From NCBI GenBank assembly GCA_963565915.1, contig OY751492.1, positions 3,162,001 through 3,226,000 on the forward strand: 64,000 bases of DNA, read 5' to 3'. A program made the position numbers and the translations under genes. The DNA comes from Entoloma clypeatum (lineage: Eukaryota; Basidiomycota; Agaricomycetes; Agaricales; Entolomataceae). This document shows positions 30,181-41,381 of this stretch, piece after piece. Within the stretch, counting starts at the first letter, position 1. Each line of letters begins with the position of its first letter. A model generated the notes under the pieces. It saw only the letters and a program-made list of their open reading frames with translations. It was not told the DNA's origin and ran no database searches.

Positions 30181-32830
30181 ATGGGTCGCCGGGAAAAGAA
30201 CAACCTGCCGAAACCGCGAGGATGACCATCCTTTGCCAAAGGCTCTAAGAAGGAGTTTCTTGACAGTTTTCCCTCCGAGTTCATAGAGGCTCATGCACAC
30301 AGGAATGATGAAGCTGCCAAGTTCTATGACCACGTAACAACCCGTTGGCTTCGCAGATATGGCTTCGACCTGCCAATGGACCAAGACTTTGATGGTGATC
30401 CACCAGCAGGGGACCTTGTCGACGACCCAACAAACTTCGATGGCCTCGACGACAAGGAAGTCGAGCGACGCGTGTGCATGATCAAGAAACTGCAGAAGGT
30501 AAGTACCGTTGCAGCATGAGCCAGGATATGGTACTTATGAATTTGATTACTAGGACCTCGGCCAATGGTATCGGCACAAATACAGAACTCGTAGTGTGGG
30601 AGCTAATGAGGGCATCGCACAACTGCTTCAGAGTATGAGCGAGGTCACGAAATCACGTCCTCGGAAGCCAGTTGCCTTGAATGTCTACTCCCAGCGCCAC
30701 TATCAGGGATGGCTCAAGGCCGAGTTCGATGCACAGTGGAACACCGTTAAAGATGTCCTGCCATCGAGCGTGCGCTTGGGGATGGTGAAGGATTTTTTAC
30801 GCAGCTTGTGGAATAGCGAGACCGCCCAGTTCCGCAAAGCCCTTCAAGATGAAATCAATGATGTTATGTGTAACAAACCGTTCCAAGGTTTGGGCAGAGT
30901 ATGCAGGAAGATGGAAAGGCGAAGAGCAATGTGATTGCTAAATCTAAGGAATGTAGCTATGGTACATGAGGTTTATATAGTACTGACTATGAGTGGTAGC
31001 GAATGAGTCAGTAACTGCGGAAGGCAGTGCACATGAGTAAGGCGACTGCGGAAGGCTATGCACTAATGAGTAAGCTGACTGCGGAATGAGTAAGATGGCT
31101 GCGGAAAGCGAGTCAGCGCGGGAGCGAAGTATACTAAAGGAAATAAAGTATCATGTGATATGTGTAAGCGGGGGCCAATGAGTAAAAGTGAAAAAGTAAG
31201 CGTATACGTCCGTAGTCGTTTAGTCCGTAACAAATGAGGAGTATGCAGCATCCCTGGAGGAATGGAAGAACGGACCGGACTCCTGGCAGCCGCGGACGGC
31301 CCATGAGTACTATGAGGCCAACCAGGATGCCTCCTCTATTCTTGTGCCATTTGTCAATGCCCTCTCTCATCGCCTGGTGATGCACATCAGCCTTCTGATG
31401 GTGGGGCCACTGGAAGACAGTAAGATGGGGACGAGGAGGTAAGTTTTGTCTCACATCCTCACAAATGACGCTAACCTCTATCCCCAGTGTACATTCCTCC
31501 ATCGACGGCACTGGTGTGACGAAACTCTGGCCGGATTACAACAAACCGACCTTTGTCCTCACTGAGACTTCGATGAAGAGATATGGGGAACAACTTTTCA
31601 GTGAGTATTGCACGATTTGAGGGCAACATGTAAGCTTACCCTGTACTCTAGCAAAGAAGGATTGTGAAGAGCGATGGTATGATCCCGGCAGCGACGAGGA
31701 GGCTGATCCTGTCACAGTTGAGGCCGACTCTGAAGTGGACAAGACGGTGGGAGAAACGGCACCTGCGGCCGATAAGCGAGTCAATGGCAATGAAAAGGCA
31801 TCTGAGCAGATCGCTGCGAGCTCTATCGACAGTGTAACGGACATGCACGGTGGGAAGGGCTGAAGCTGGTGGGAACACACTCCCTGTCAGCAAGACTCCC
31901 ACAGAATCTTCCACCACCAGTGATCTTGGAGGTCCTCGTCAGGCGGCAACGCCATCCTCGCCCCATAGTTCCACCCTCCCTCATGACGATACAAGTCCAG
32001 CCACAGGTGCCGCGTCCGCAACAGTGGTTCCCTCCCCCAGTTCTGTGGATGCTTCCTTAGGTGCTTCCTCTTCCACCAGGTCGGCTACTTTCTCGGCTCA
32101 GAATCTGTCACGACACACACGAACCCTCCTTGATGTCCCACTGCCTCCTGCATCTTCAAAATTCAAGAAGGCGTATGACTACCTCCAGGTGGAAAGATCA
32201 GACTGGGGGGAGGATTGGACCGACTGCATCAACGGTCTTCTTGCGTTAGAGCATGCGCATGGCTTTCCCAATGTCAGTTTGACTCCTTTTTTTATATCAC
32301 AAATGTTCTAAGACTATACTACAGAAAGGGTCTCGGTTGATGAATAATTCGCGTCCAGACACAATCTCGAAATGGATGCAAAATGCCCGTCCATGGAAGG
32401 ATCAAGCTGTGGGTAGCGATTTTGGTGTCTCCTGGTGGGCTTGGTGGAATCATCTCAAGTCCATCAACGAGGTCGCCATTCCTGGTTCTAATGGCCTACT
32501 CCTGATTGTCCTGGCCTTAGCTTGGTGGGGTGCCGTCCTGCCCTCCGAAGATTGCAAGTCGGGGGATGTTGATGGGTGGGTGGCTGCCGTTCACGAGGTT
32601 ACTGCAGCTCTCGACAGTAGCTGTAAGGAGAAGGAACAAAGCCCTACCGAGAAGAAGTAAGGGCCTCCGTTCTACATATCTAACCTACTGTTAATAATTA
32701 TGTGAATCAGGCGCAAGGCTGATGGAAAGGCTGGTAGCGAGAAGGCGAAGAGGTACGTCCCTGCTCAATATCACAACCTCGCGCTGATAGTTAAATTATT
32801 CACAGATTGAGAGTTTGATTCTTTGCTTAC
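30181..32830 (+). pseudogene. Expanded agaricomycete hypothetical protein, cut by a solo LTR
   Basis: Starts MGRREKNNLPKPRG with a TGA soon after (CGA-like). Exons: KEFLDSFPSEFIEAHAH ... to KKLQK (intron from 30498), DLGQWYRHKYRTRSVG ... ALNVYSQRHYQGWLKAEF ... SLWNSETAQFRKAL, then after the solo LTR EEYAASLEEWKNGPDSW ... FVNALSHRLVMHISLLMVG, VHSSIDGTGVTKLWPDYN ... TSMKRYGEQLFS, an acidic linker, and WMQNARPWKDQA ... WWAWWNHLKSINE. The core pattern (H..LV...I.....GP, then SVH...G......WP.Y) belongs to a family repeated in agaricomycete genomes, often near transposons; its role is unknown. A 1-nt shift near 31850 and the LTR break it. Confidence 0.65.
30862..31232 (-). repeat. Solo gypsy LTR
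   Basis: 371 bp, TGTTATGTG...CCGTAACA, flanked by AATGA (30857-30861 and 31233-31237). Same subfamily as the LTR of copy A. A solo LTR arises by recombination between the two LTRs of an inserted element. Without it and one AATGA the reading frame runs on as ALQDEIN|EEYAASLEEW. Confidence 0.94.
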
Positions 32831-32960
32831 CCTTCCAGCCCTTGTTGTGCTGTTGCCAATCTCTCGTCTCTCGTTGTTGGCCTCGTTGTCCCCCTGCCGA
32901 ACTTCTTTTCAGTCCTCCACATTTTCTCGCCCCCGCTGATTGCTTTTTTGTTTATCCTCA

Positions 32961-33522
32961 ACATTATAATCCCATCATTGTGCCTCTACCGATTTCTTTT
33001 CCCCCGTACATTATAATCCTGTCGTCAGTCCCCCTGCCAATATTTTTTCATCCACCACATTATAATTCTCATTGCTGATTTCTTTTTTCCCTTCTACATT
33101 ATAATTCTTGTTGCCCCCGTCTGGTCATGCCTCTGCCAATTTTCTTTTTTCTCTCTTGCATTATAATTCTTGTTGCTCCCTGTCCTGTCGTGTCCCCTTC
33201 TTTTGTCCTCAACATTATAATGCTAAACCTGTCATTGCTCTGCCTCAATCTTTTGTTTTTTTCTTACATTATAATCCCGTTGTTCTAACCCTAACCCTAA
33301 CCTCTTCCACTCTTTGTTGTTTGCCACATTATAATGTTGTTGTTACTCCTCTCTGAGCCTTTTGTTGGTTATGACATTATAATCTTGTCCCTTCTTTCTA
33401 CAGTTTAAATTATAATTCTCAAGTTCATTGATTGTGTGCTGTTTGAATTTTAATGTCGCTCGGGCCTTGTAAGTGTAGTGGTACATTATAATCGGGACCC
33501 CTTGTATTAGATATATTATAAT
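32961..33522. repeat. Spaced ATTATAAT motif array
   Basis: Twelve copies of ACATTATAAT or a close variant at 32961, 33008, 33058, 33096, 33158, 33212, 33266, 33326, 33374, 33407, 33483 and 33513, spaced 30-76 bp (mostly 47-60) in pyrimidine-rich DNA. The core ATTATAAT is a perfect palindrome. A short telomere-like run (CTAACCCTAACCCTAACC, 33288-33303 region) lies inside. Function unknown; possibly a decayed roughly 50-bp tandem repeat. Confidence 0.65.
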
Positions 33523-33540
33523 TAGGGTACAAGGAGTGTT

Positions 33541-33779
33541 GGATACTTTATTTCCATTTGTATATGTCGCTCCCACGCTGACTCGCCTTCCACAGTAGCC
33601 TTACTCATGTGCACTGCCTTCTGCAGTTACTGACTCATTCGCTACCGCTCATAGTCAGTACTATATAAACCTCATGTACCATAGTTGCATTCCTTAGATT
33701 TAGCAATAACATTGCTCTTCACCTTTCCATCTTCCTGCATACTCTGCCCGAACCTTGGAATGGTTTGTTACGCATAACA
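33541..33779 (+). repeat. 5' LTR of gypsy copy C (truncated)
   Basis: Similarity to other LTRs begins at GATACTTTATTTCC and ends ACGCATAACA; about 130 bp at the U3 end are missing. TATATAAA lies at 33663-33670 and the predicted RNA start AGATTTAGCAA at 33696-33706. Confidence 0.88.
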
Positions 33780-33781
33780 AG

Positions 33782-33792
33782 TTGCTAAATCT
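33782..33792 (+). promoter_or_regulatory. Self-priming type primer-binding site, copy C
   Basis: TTGCTAAATCT, two bases after the LTR, complementary over 11 nt to AGATTTAGCAA at 33696-33706, just as in copy B. Confidence 0.72.
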
Positions 33793-34199
33793 CATTAGGT
33801 TCACCCAGAGCGAAGAGAGCAACTACCAGACGAGTCAAGACGTCGCGCTTCTTTGAAGACTTCACCAGTAACCCATTCGCCATGCCAGAAGTCCGACAGG
33901 AGGAGCTAAGTCCTCGAGATAGTATCGATTTTACGCTCATCCAGCAGTACATCGAATCGGAGATCCGTCGCATCCTACAACAGGTGCTTGACTAAGAACT
34001 AGACAACGATGAGCATCGCCCCCACGGCGAGATAGCAGAGAGCATCCATCTTGCTCGGAAACACCAGATCGCGCGTTACAATGCCCGACAGAACAAACTC
34101 GAAAGCTTTCGCGTTCAAGGAGGACCTCAGACAGGTCGGATCACAGAGATCAGAGAGTTTATCGGTGTCCAGACAACCGTTATCAGAAGATTGATTAGG

Positions 34200-35437
34200 A
34201 CGCTCACGTCGAGATGTCCCAGAGTCGCATCACCACGTCTTACTCAAAGCAACAGATCTACGCCCACTTTACCACCAACGAACAACAGACCGAGTACAAC
34301 CGTTGGGCACGAGATGAGAGACTTGACCCTTTCTCATGACCGACAGACGCGCAGGAACAGAGATTCCTTAGAGATCTGCAGAGGAAATACCCTGAACGTT
34401 TTGCCACCGATTCCGCCGACAAGTCCCCTGACGAATTTACTTTTGACTCCGCACAGTCAGATACCGAACAGACACCTAGAACAGGGACTCATTTTCAACC
34501 CCTACCGATATCCCGAACCCCATCTTCATCCCAACACTCCTACCCCCCTCCTTCTCCGCAAGCTCTAGACATGGTAGAAACCCCGGCAGTGCAAACAATG
34601 GATACATCCAAGATCATCAAAGATCCTGGGATGTTCAAAGAGAGACACACCTTTGACGACTGGTGGAAAGCCACCAAACTATACATCAGGTTCCAGAAGG
34701 GCCTGTCGGATGATCAGAAGATCCTGGCGGTGTTATCCCGCATGATGGAAGGGTCCGGCAAACACTGCGCCAGTAACAAATTAGACACTCTCGCCGCCGA
34801 CAACGAGAATATCACCTGGCTAGATTTTTCAGAAGACATCGCCGTGTGATTCTCTGTTGCCAACAAGTCAGCTGTGGCCAAGGCGAGGCTGGAAGTTTTG
34901 AGACAGGAGAAACGCACTGTCGACGAATTCTTGGAAGAATTCAAAGAACTCTTGAAGCTGTCAAACCTTGGCGAAGAAACTGGGAAATACATCCTAGAGA
35001 AGAACATCAACCACAGAATCTCTGACCAAGTGCCTAGTGATGGCAAGACATACACCAAGTACGCAAAAGAGATCCGAACCAAGGGACAACAGATGGAGGG
35101 GCACACACTAGTCATCCGAGGGGGTGGCAACACACACACCGGATCGGGTACCACTTATGGTGGTCAGGGCAAAGCCATGGAAATTGACAAAGCAGGAGTA
35201 GCCCGTTGCTACAACTGTCAGTGCTTTGGTCACCTTGCCAAAGACTGCAGCGCTCCAAAGAAGAAAGATGGTCGTAAGTGTTTCAACTGTGACCAAGAAG
35301 GACATATTGCGTGCAACTGCTGCAAGCTGAAGAAGAACTCCGGAAGGGTTAGGAAGGTGTCTGATGAAGATGCCGAGAATGATGAAACTACAATCTTAGA
35401 AGCCAACGAGAAGGATTTTCCCGAAGGGTCCGATTAA
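34200..35437 (+). pseudogene. gypsy copy C Gag with upstream extension
   Basis: The gag frame runs upstream from the ATG at 34571 without an obligatory start; the extension includes TTNEQQTEYNRWARDERL, broken by a TGA (CGA-like) after DPFS. Capsid FDDWWKATKLYIRFQKGL is followed by a TGA in SEDIAV*FSVANK (34847-34849; CGA in copy B). Zinc knuckles CYNCQCFGHLAKDC and CFNCDQEGHIACNC remain. Confidence 0.88.
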
Positions 35438-35457
35438 ACGACGCTAAGTCGTGACCC

Positions 35458-38400
35458 TTATCTATTAAACGGACTCGCTTGCCCTGTATGACTGCAGACA
35501 ATAGAACCAACCAAGCGAGCCGTTGCGTCAGCTAAGATTGTGAAAGGAGACAAACCCCCAAAACAACGAGAGATCAGGCTGCTAGCCCAACTCAAAACAC
35601 GACGAGGACCAAAGATCATCCGACCTGAGGTTGATAGCGGATGTGAGCGCACATGCATCCATCCCAGAATAGTATGCGAACAGAACCTCCCCACACAAGG
35701 AATACCGCCCATAGCAATTCTAAATGCGGATGGATCGCCAAAGTCAAGCTGGATTTGGGAGCACATCAGGAAACCATGGAAGCAATGGTACTGGACATTG
35801 GAAGAATGGACATGCTCTTGGGACATGACTGGTTGGTACACCATAACCCTACAATCAATTGGACAACTGGCGCCATAATGTTCAACCGATGCCCATCAAC
35901 ATGCCAAACCAAACATTTGGATTTCAAGATTAACCTTAATGGATGCAAACACCGGGTTCGCATGGTTGAAGTGCGCGACAAAGACACAGCCAAGAAGTCA
36001 GATCAGAAATGGAAACCTGGAGATCCTATTTTGGAAGCTATCACTCCCACACCACCTCCCACAACTAAACGACCCTCATACATTGATTGATTTGCTCACC
36101 TCTTTGAGAAGGAGAACTTTGACAAAATTCTGAAGGAGAGGGAATGGGACCATGGTATCGAACTTACACCAGACGCACCAAAGGAACTAGGAGGAAACAC
36201 ATATCCCATGACACAAAAGGAACAAGAGGAATTGGACGCATTCATTGATGAGGGTCTAGCAACTGGAGAGATCTGCCCATCCAAATCCCCTTATGCCTCC
36301 CCTTGCTTCTTCATCAACAAGAAGGATGGTTCCAAATGATTGGTACAAGATTACCGCATGGTCAACAAATTTACGGTCAAAGACAAGTTTCCACTCCCAT
36401 GCATCTCCGATCTCTTGGACGTGCTGAAAGATGCAGTCTACTTCAATAAAATGGACATCATGTGGGGTTACAACAATGTCCGGATCAAGGAAGGCGATGA
36501 ATGGAAGGCTGCCTTCCTCACCAGTCGAGGACTGTTTGAACCATTGGTCATGTTCTTCGGCCTTTGCAACTCCCTGGGAACGTTTTCTCAAATGATGGCT
36601 AGTTTATTCCAGGATCAGATCTGCCGACGCATCTGCGTGATCTACATGGATGACATTGTGGTTATTGGTAAAACCAAGGAAGAACTTGCACAAAACATGG
36701 AAGAAATTCTACAGATCCTATCGGACAATGACTTGTTCCTGAAGGAAAAGAAGTGTTTCTGGGAAGTAACGAAATGCCCCATATTGGGATATGTCATTGG
36801 TGAAGGACGTGTCGAGATGGAAACCGAGAAGGTTGATATAATCCGAAACTGGCGAGCACCCACATCAAAGAAGGAAGTCCAGAGGTTCCTTGGGTTTGCC
36901 AACTTCTATCGACACTTCATTGAAGGATACTCGAACATCGCAAAACCACTCACTGCACTCACAGGCGGCACTATGTTTAATTGGGGACCAACAGAGCAGA
37001 AGGCATTTGAGGGTCTCATATGGGCAATCACATCAGCGCCGGTCTTGGCATTACCGAAACCGGATGGACAGTTCAGGGTTGAAACCGATGCATTGGGCTA
37101 TACAATCGGAGCTGTACTCTCTCAGAAACAGGACGACAAATGGCATCCTATCGTGTTCTTGTCGTGGACCATGTCCGTGGCCAAACAGAATTATGAGATA
37201 TACGACAAGGAACTCCCGGCAGTTATGGAAGCACTAAAAGATTGGAGACACTATCTCCTCAAAGCCAAGGAACGTTTTGAGATCCTAACTGACCACAAGA
37301 ACCTGGAGTATTGTTGTCACCCTCAAGATCCAAACCAATGACAGAGACGCTGGAAGATGAAGTTGCAGGACTACGACTTCGAACTACGGCATGTGCCTGG
37401 CAAGACAAATGCGAAAGCAGACATTTTGTCACGCTTACCCTGGTATGAAACGGAACTCGAACCACAGGACAGCAACCAAATGCTCAAGAAGGGGCTATTC
37501 TTGAAACAATTGGAATCAGAAGATACAGTACAAATGGAGATGTTCACGGAGGAACCATTCTTTGGAGGGGGTGAGACATCTGATTCCATCAAGATTGGAA
37601 ACGTCACAACCATTGAAAGCCCCTGGATCGCACGGATCAAAGCGTCAACCCGCATGGAGACAGAGGTAGCCCAGGGGTCGGGCGAACAAGTCTATGTCCC
37701 ACCAGACCCACAGTTGCATCACCCGCACCTATTGGTGGCCTACCATCCTGCACGATGTGAAGAAGTATGTGAAGGGCTGTGATACTTGCCAATGCAACAA
37801 GATCAACAGACAGAAACGACATGCCCCATTACACCCCCATGCAGTACCAAGTCACCCATGGGAAGACATAGGGATTGACGTCGTGGGACCCATACCAGAA
37901 TCTGATGGAAAGAACGCAATTCTGGTCATCACAGACAGACATTCGAAGATGCTTCATCTCATCCCGACAACCGTGGAATTATCAGCTGAAGGATTAGCCA
38001 AGATCTATCGGGACCAGATATGGAAGCTTCATGGAATCCCCAAGAAGATCATCAGCGATAGGGGACTGCAGTTCGCCACGAAGTTTATGGAGATACTTTG
38101 CCGCATGTTGGGGATCAAAAGAAATCTGTCCACTGCATACCATCCACAGACTGATGGACAGGCTGAACGATCGCATCAGAAAACCGAGGCATTCTTACGA
38201 AACTTTGTCAACCATCTACAAGATGATTGGGCAGAATGGATAGCAATCGCAGAGTTCCAGTACAATGACAAAGAACATCAAGCAACAAAGCACACACCGT
38301 TCTATCTCAACTATGGTCTGCATCCTTGGAAGGGAGAACTCGTGTTGGAAGACACCAATAACAACTTCTTGAAAAAACTCAAACAGGCACGAGAAGAAGC

Positions 38401-38878
38401 CAACGCAGCGCTAAAACAGGCACAGGATCAGATGAAAAAGACAGTTAACACACAACGAAGCCCGTCTCGGAACTACCGCATCGGAGACAAGGTGTGGCTG
38501 GAAGGGACTAACATCAGGACCGATCGTCCCTCAAAGAAACTTGATGCACTCCGACATGGACCATTCAAAGTCCTCGAGAAGAAAGGGGCTAGCGCATACC
38601 TTCTCAACCTGCCAAAGACCTGGAAAATGATCCACCCTGTGTTCAATGAGAACCTGCTGTCACCATACGAAACTCCGAAGTATGCCATCCAAAAGAAGAA
38701 GCCGGCCCCTGATCCAATCATCGTTGAAGGACGAGAAGAGTACCACGTTTCTACAATCCTGGACTCTCGGAAATTCCGCGGAAAGATCCAGTACCTTGTT
38801 CAACGGGAAGGATATGGTCGGAAGAAAATACGTGGGAACCTCAGACTAATGTGCAGAATGCTCAAGATCTTATCTGAG
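35458..38878 (+). pseudogene. gypsy copy C pol: protease, RT, RNase H, integrase, chromodomain
   Basis: Protease DSGCERTCI, then a 31-nt deletion (relative to A) after [43 protein letters not shown], and catalytic YMDD (CVIYMDDIVVIGKT). RNase H: VETDALGYTIGAVL (Ser to Leu), EIYDKELPAVMEAL. Integrase: [48 protein letters not shown]. Chromodomain starts [14 protein letters not shown] but the frame breaks at YLVQREGYGRKK. TGA stops occur at 36088 (YID*FAH), 36337 (GSK*LVQ) and 37339 (NQ*QRRW), where relatives have Arg or similar codons. This copy shows the RT segment that copy B lacks. Confidence 0.93.
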
Positions 38879-39029
38879 ATTTCCATCGGCAAAATCCATT
38901 GTGCCCACGATAAAAGAATAATCTTGAAACCCACTTTCCCACATCGACTTCTGCTACATCGAGTTCCCCGCTCCAACTCCTTTGCCCAGCACGCCGTTCT
39001 TCCTCTATCTTTCGAACATCATTTCCACC

Positions 39030-39404
39030 ATGTCCAACACCACCACCGCATCCACCGCCTCCGCCGATGATATCAACCCCACCATTGCCACCCTTTTGTC
39101 TGAAGCGCTTTCCATGTGCAACCAAATTCACACTCTTGAGACCTCCCTCGCCGACATTCTAAATCAGCAAATGTACATCCGGCTCCACACCCTGTCCGAC
39201 CTCTCCGTTGCCCCGACCCCCGAAGAAAAACAGATCCTCACGAAGTACACCAGCACCCTTCTCGTCGAGAATCGGCACATTCGCCTGGCCATCCGAGGCC
39301 TCAACCTTGCCGTTGCCATCAACGAAGAGTTGATACAAGACTGGGGTGCCAAGACGAGCCTCAACTGGTCCAATCCCGACAACAATAATGGATGGGGACA
39401 GTAA
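39030..39404 (+). CDS. Extra ORF (ORF3) between pol and 3' LTR, copy C
   Basis: 124 codons from MSNTTTAS to NNNGWGQ. Alignable with copies A and B from end to end (for example TLLSEALSMCNQIHTLETSL, VENRHIRLAIRGL) even though pol of this copy is badly damaged. Located immediately before the purine tract GAGGAGGGGAAC. Function unknown; coiled-coil-like. Confidence 0.72.
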   Translation: MSNTTTASTASADDINPTIATLLSEALSMCNQIHTLETSLADILNQQMYIRLHTLSDLSVAPTPEEKQILTKYTSTLLVENRHIRLAIRGLNLAVAINEELIQDWGAKTSLNWSNPDNNNGWGQ

Positions 39405-39438
39405 CTCTGTGAGGACACAGAGCTTGAGGAGGGGAACA

Positions 39439-39804
39439 TGTTACGGACTGTACAATACCATTTTCATTTTCTATTCATTGGACCGATCTCCTTCTTCTTA
39501 CTCATATTACTTTACTCCATCATCTCCTTTAGTATGCTTTGCTCCCGCGCTGACTCACCTTCCACGGTAGTCTTACTCATTCCGCAGTCAGCTTACTCAT
39601 TAGTGCATAGCCTTCTGCAGTCACCTTACTCATGCGCACTGCCTTCCGCAGTTACTGACTCATTCGCTACCGCTCATAGTCAGTACTATATAAACCTCAT
39701 GTACCATAGTTACATTCCCTAGATTTAGCAATAACATTGCTCTTCGCCTTTCCACTTTCCTGCATACTCTGCCTGAACCTTGGAACAGTTTGTTACGCAT
39801 AACA
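39439..39804 (+). repeat. 3' LTR of gypsy copy C
   Basis: 366 bp, TGTTACGGAC...ACGCATAACA, preceded by the purine tract GAGGAGGGGAACA. TATATAAA lies near 39689. Confidence 0.94.
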
Positions 39805-40134
39805 CGATCACATGTGACAAGCGCGATGCATTCAGCACTCCATAGCGCTCAATAGCCTTGGACATCAGAACTAGATGCAGCCATAAAACGGCGCTCACTA
39901 GTCTGGAACCCCCAAGTATCAAAAACAGATGACTAACTTAACCTAGCTTATGCTACTAGTTTAACGAGGACAGACAGCGGCAGTCTAAAAGGCGCGCATG
40001 TCGTCGCTCACTGGTGTAAACCAGGTTAGCATCCTACAGGCATAGTAGTCGCAGCAGCTCCTTCAGAGCGTGCTTACTACTCTAGGACTTTAAGGGATAA
40101 ACCCTAGCCTGGGGGATATCCGGGGCCCATAACC
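39805..40134 (-). other. Leader remnant of a minus-strand copia element
   Basis: Follows the primer site of the LTR at 40135-40549 on the minus strand. No coding sequence recognised. It ends at gypsy copy C, so the rest of that copia element is missing here. Confidence 0.45.
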
Positions 40135-40549
40135 TATTGAACAGCACGCCTTGCAGACGCAGGAAAGCCTGGTTAATGGTACTCACATTGAAGTGTAGGG
40201 GTTGAGATTGTTGAAAGAGTGGGCGATGATTGAAAGAGCTTTGTTAAAGTGCCTAGCATACTACACTACATACATGCAGTATTTATATCTAGGAACGTGC
40301 GCACAGACTAATAATGAGCAAGTAACGCTATTGGCTAGAATGTGATGGAACCCTATGGAATATCACTGGTACACAGCATTAAGGCTGTGGTGTGCAGCAT
40401 TCTGAGTCACTGAGATGACTCAGAGATCTAGAGCGAGTCTAGATTGTTCTATGTTTTAGAACACTTCATGTGGTCAAATCACATGGTAAAACACATGATC
40501 ATAGTCACGTGATTGACTGTCGATACATCCATGTTTGAATGTTTCAACA
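40135..40549 (-). repeat. 5' LTR of a copia element (copy G) with primer site
   Basis: 415 bp. On the minus strand it starts TGTTGAAAC, like the LTRs of copia D and E, and ends GTTCAATA. It is followed by GGTTATGGGCCCCGG (plus coordinates 40120-40134), the same initiator-tRNA type primer site. A TATAAATA box lies in the middle (near 40280). The rest of the sequence differs from D/E, so this is a related but separate family. Confidence 0.75.
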
Positions 40550-40713
40550 GAATCAAATTTTACTTCTTCTCCCTATGACTCGGCGCAGAATGAACCCTCA
40601 GTCACACCTACCCCAACTTCGAAAGTCGTCTGACCCTGACTCCAGAAATGGGAACGACAACTTCCGAAAAAATACAGCCTGGCCTCTGATGGCTCCGATA
40701 ATGCTATTGAACT
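40550..40713 (+). pseudogene. gypsy protease-region remnant, left part (split by copia D)
   Basis: Plus-strand frame ...PLASDGSDNAIEL reaches the copia D target site and continues after it at 46454 as DVVLETTDTKDTLSQKALLD, then SRVTASHT*. KALLDS is the start of a Ty3/gypsy protease active site (DSGA-type), here mutated. Short, so the assignment is tentative. Confidence 0.45.
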
Positions 40714-41024
40714 TGTTGAAACTTTTCCCATCACATAGATTAGATTAGATTAGATTACATCACATGACCATTACATATCTTCCTTACATACTTGTTTGGT
40801 TGGTACAAACAGTAGTACGGTATATAAGACCAGGAAACTGTCAATATCAACAAGTTGTCTCTTGACTCTTAACCAGCTCCATCGCTCTCACCAGCCTCAA
40901 CCACTCTCACCAGCCTCACCCCTCCAAACCATGTAAGTGGCTAGAACGGTTGTGTAGAGTACTTCCATACTGTAGCTGTGTTGCTCAGTACACCTGTGGC
41001 TAGCGCCCAGGTGGAACTTCAACA
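40714..41024 (+). repeat. 5' LTR of copia D
   Basis: TGTTGAAAC...ACTTCAACA, 311 bp. TATATAAG (40821-40828 region) is the likely promoter TATA box. Confidence 0.94.
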
Positions 41025-41036
41025 GGTTATGGGCCC
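41025..41036 (+). promoter_or_regulatory. Primer-binding site of copia D (half-tRNA type)
   Basis: GGTTATGGGCCC directly follows the LTR. It is complementary to the anticodon arm of initiator tRNA-Met (GGGCCCATAACC), as known for Drosophila copia, and not to a tRNA 3' end. The same sequence follows the LTR of copies E and G. Confidence 0.75.
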
Positions 41037-41381
41037 CGGATAGCAGAGGGACCTGGGAACGCTGGCAACAGCAAGTACCTGCCCACTCTACCCTGGTTGG
41101 CAAAGAACCGATCGAAAGATCCGGTCTCTGAGTCATACTTCTTCACACATGAACCTGGGAATGTCATTACGACAAGTACCTGTCATGGAGCGTCCCCAAT
41201 GGGGATTGACTTAGTACACATCATGTGGAAACGTCAAAACGCTTCTGACATATAAAGGGTTTTCCCATGACCACTATTCCTGAAGGGAATATGTCATGAG
41301 GAATCATTTATTTGTTTTCTCAAATCAAATTCATTAAAAACATATCACTGATTGGGAAACCCTTTTCTAGACTCATTAAAA

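Larger units (their letters stand above)
33541..39804 (+). mobile_element. Ty3/gypsy chromovirus copy C
   Basis: Plus-strand relative of copies A and B. Left LTR is partial (33541-33779), right LTR complete (39439-39804). The order is primer site, leader, gag, protease, RT, RNase H, integrase, chromodomain, ORF3. Unlike B it keeps RT. Many stops and indels make it inactive. No target duplication can be tested because the left end is lost. Confidence 0.94.

Noticed and set aside
33108..33356. Pyrimidine-rich ORFs (Leu/Ser/Phe-rich) in the ATTATAAT region
   Set aside because: Composition comes from the CT-rich repeat; no constraint visible.
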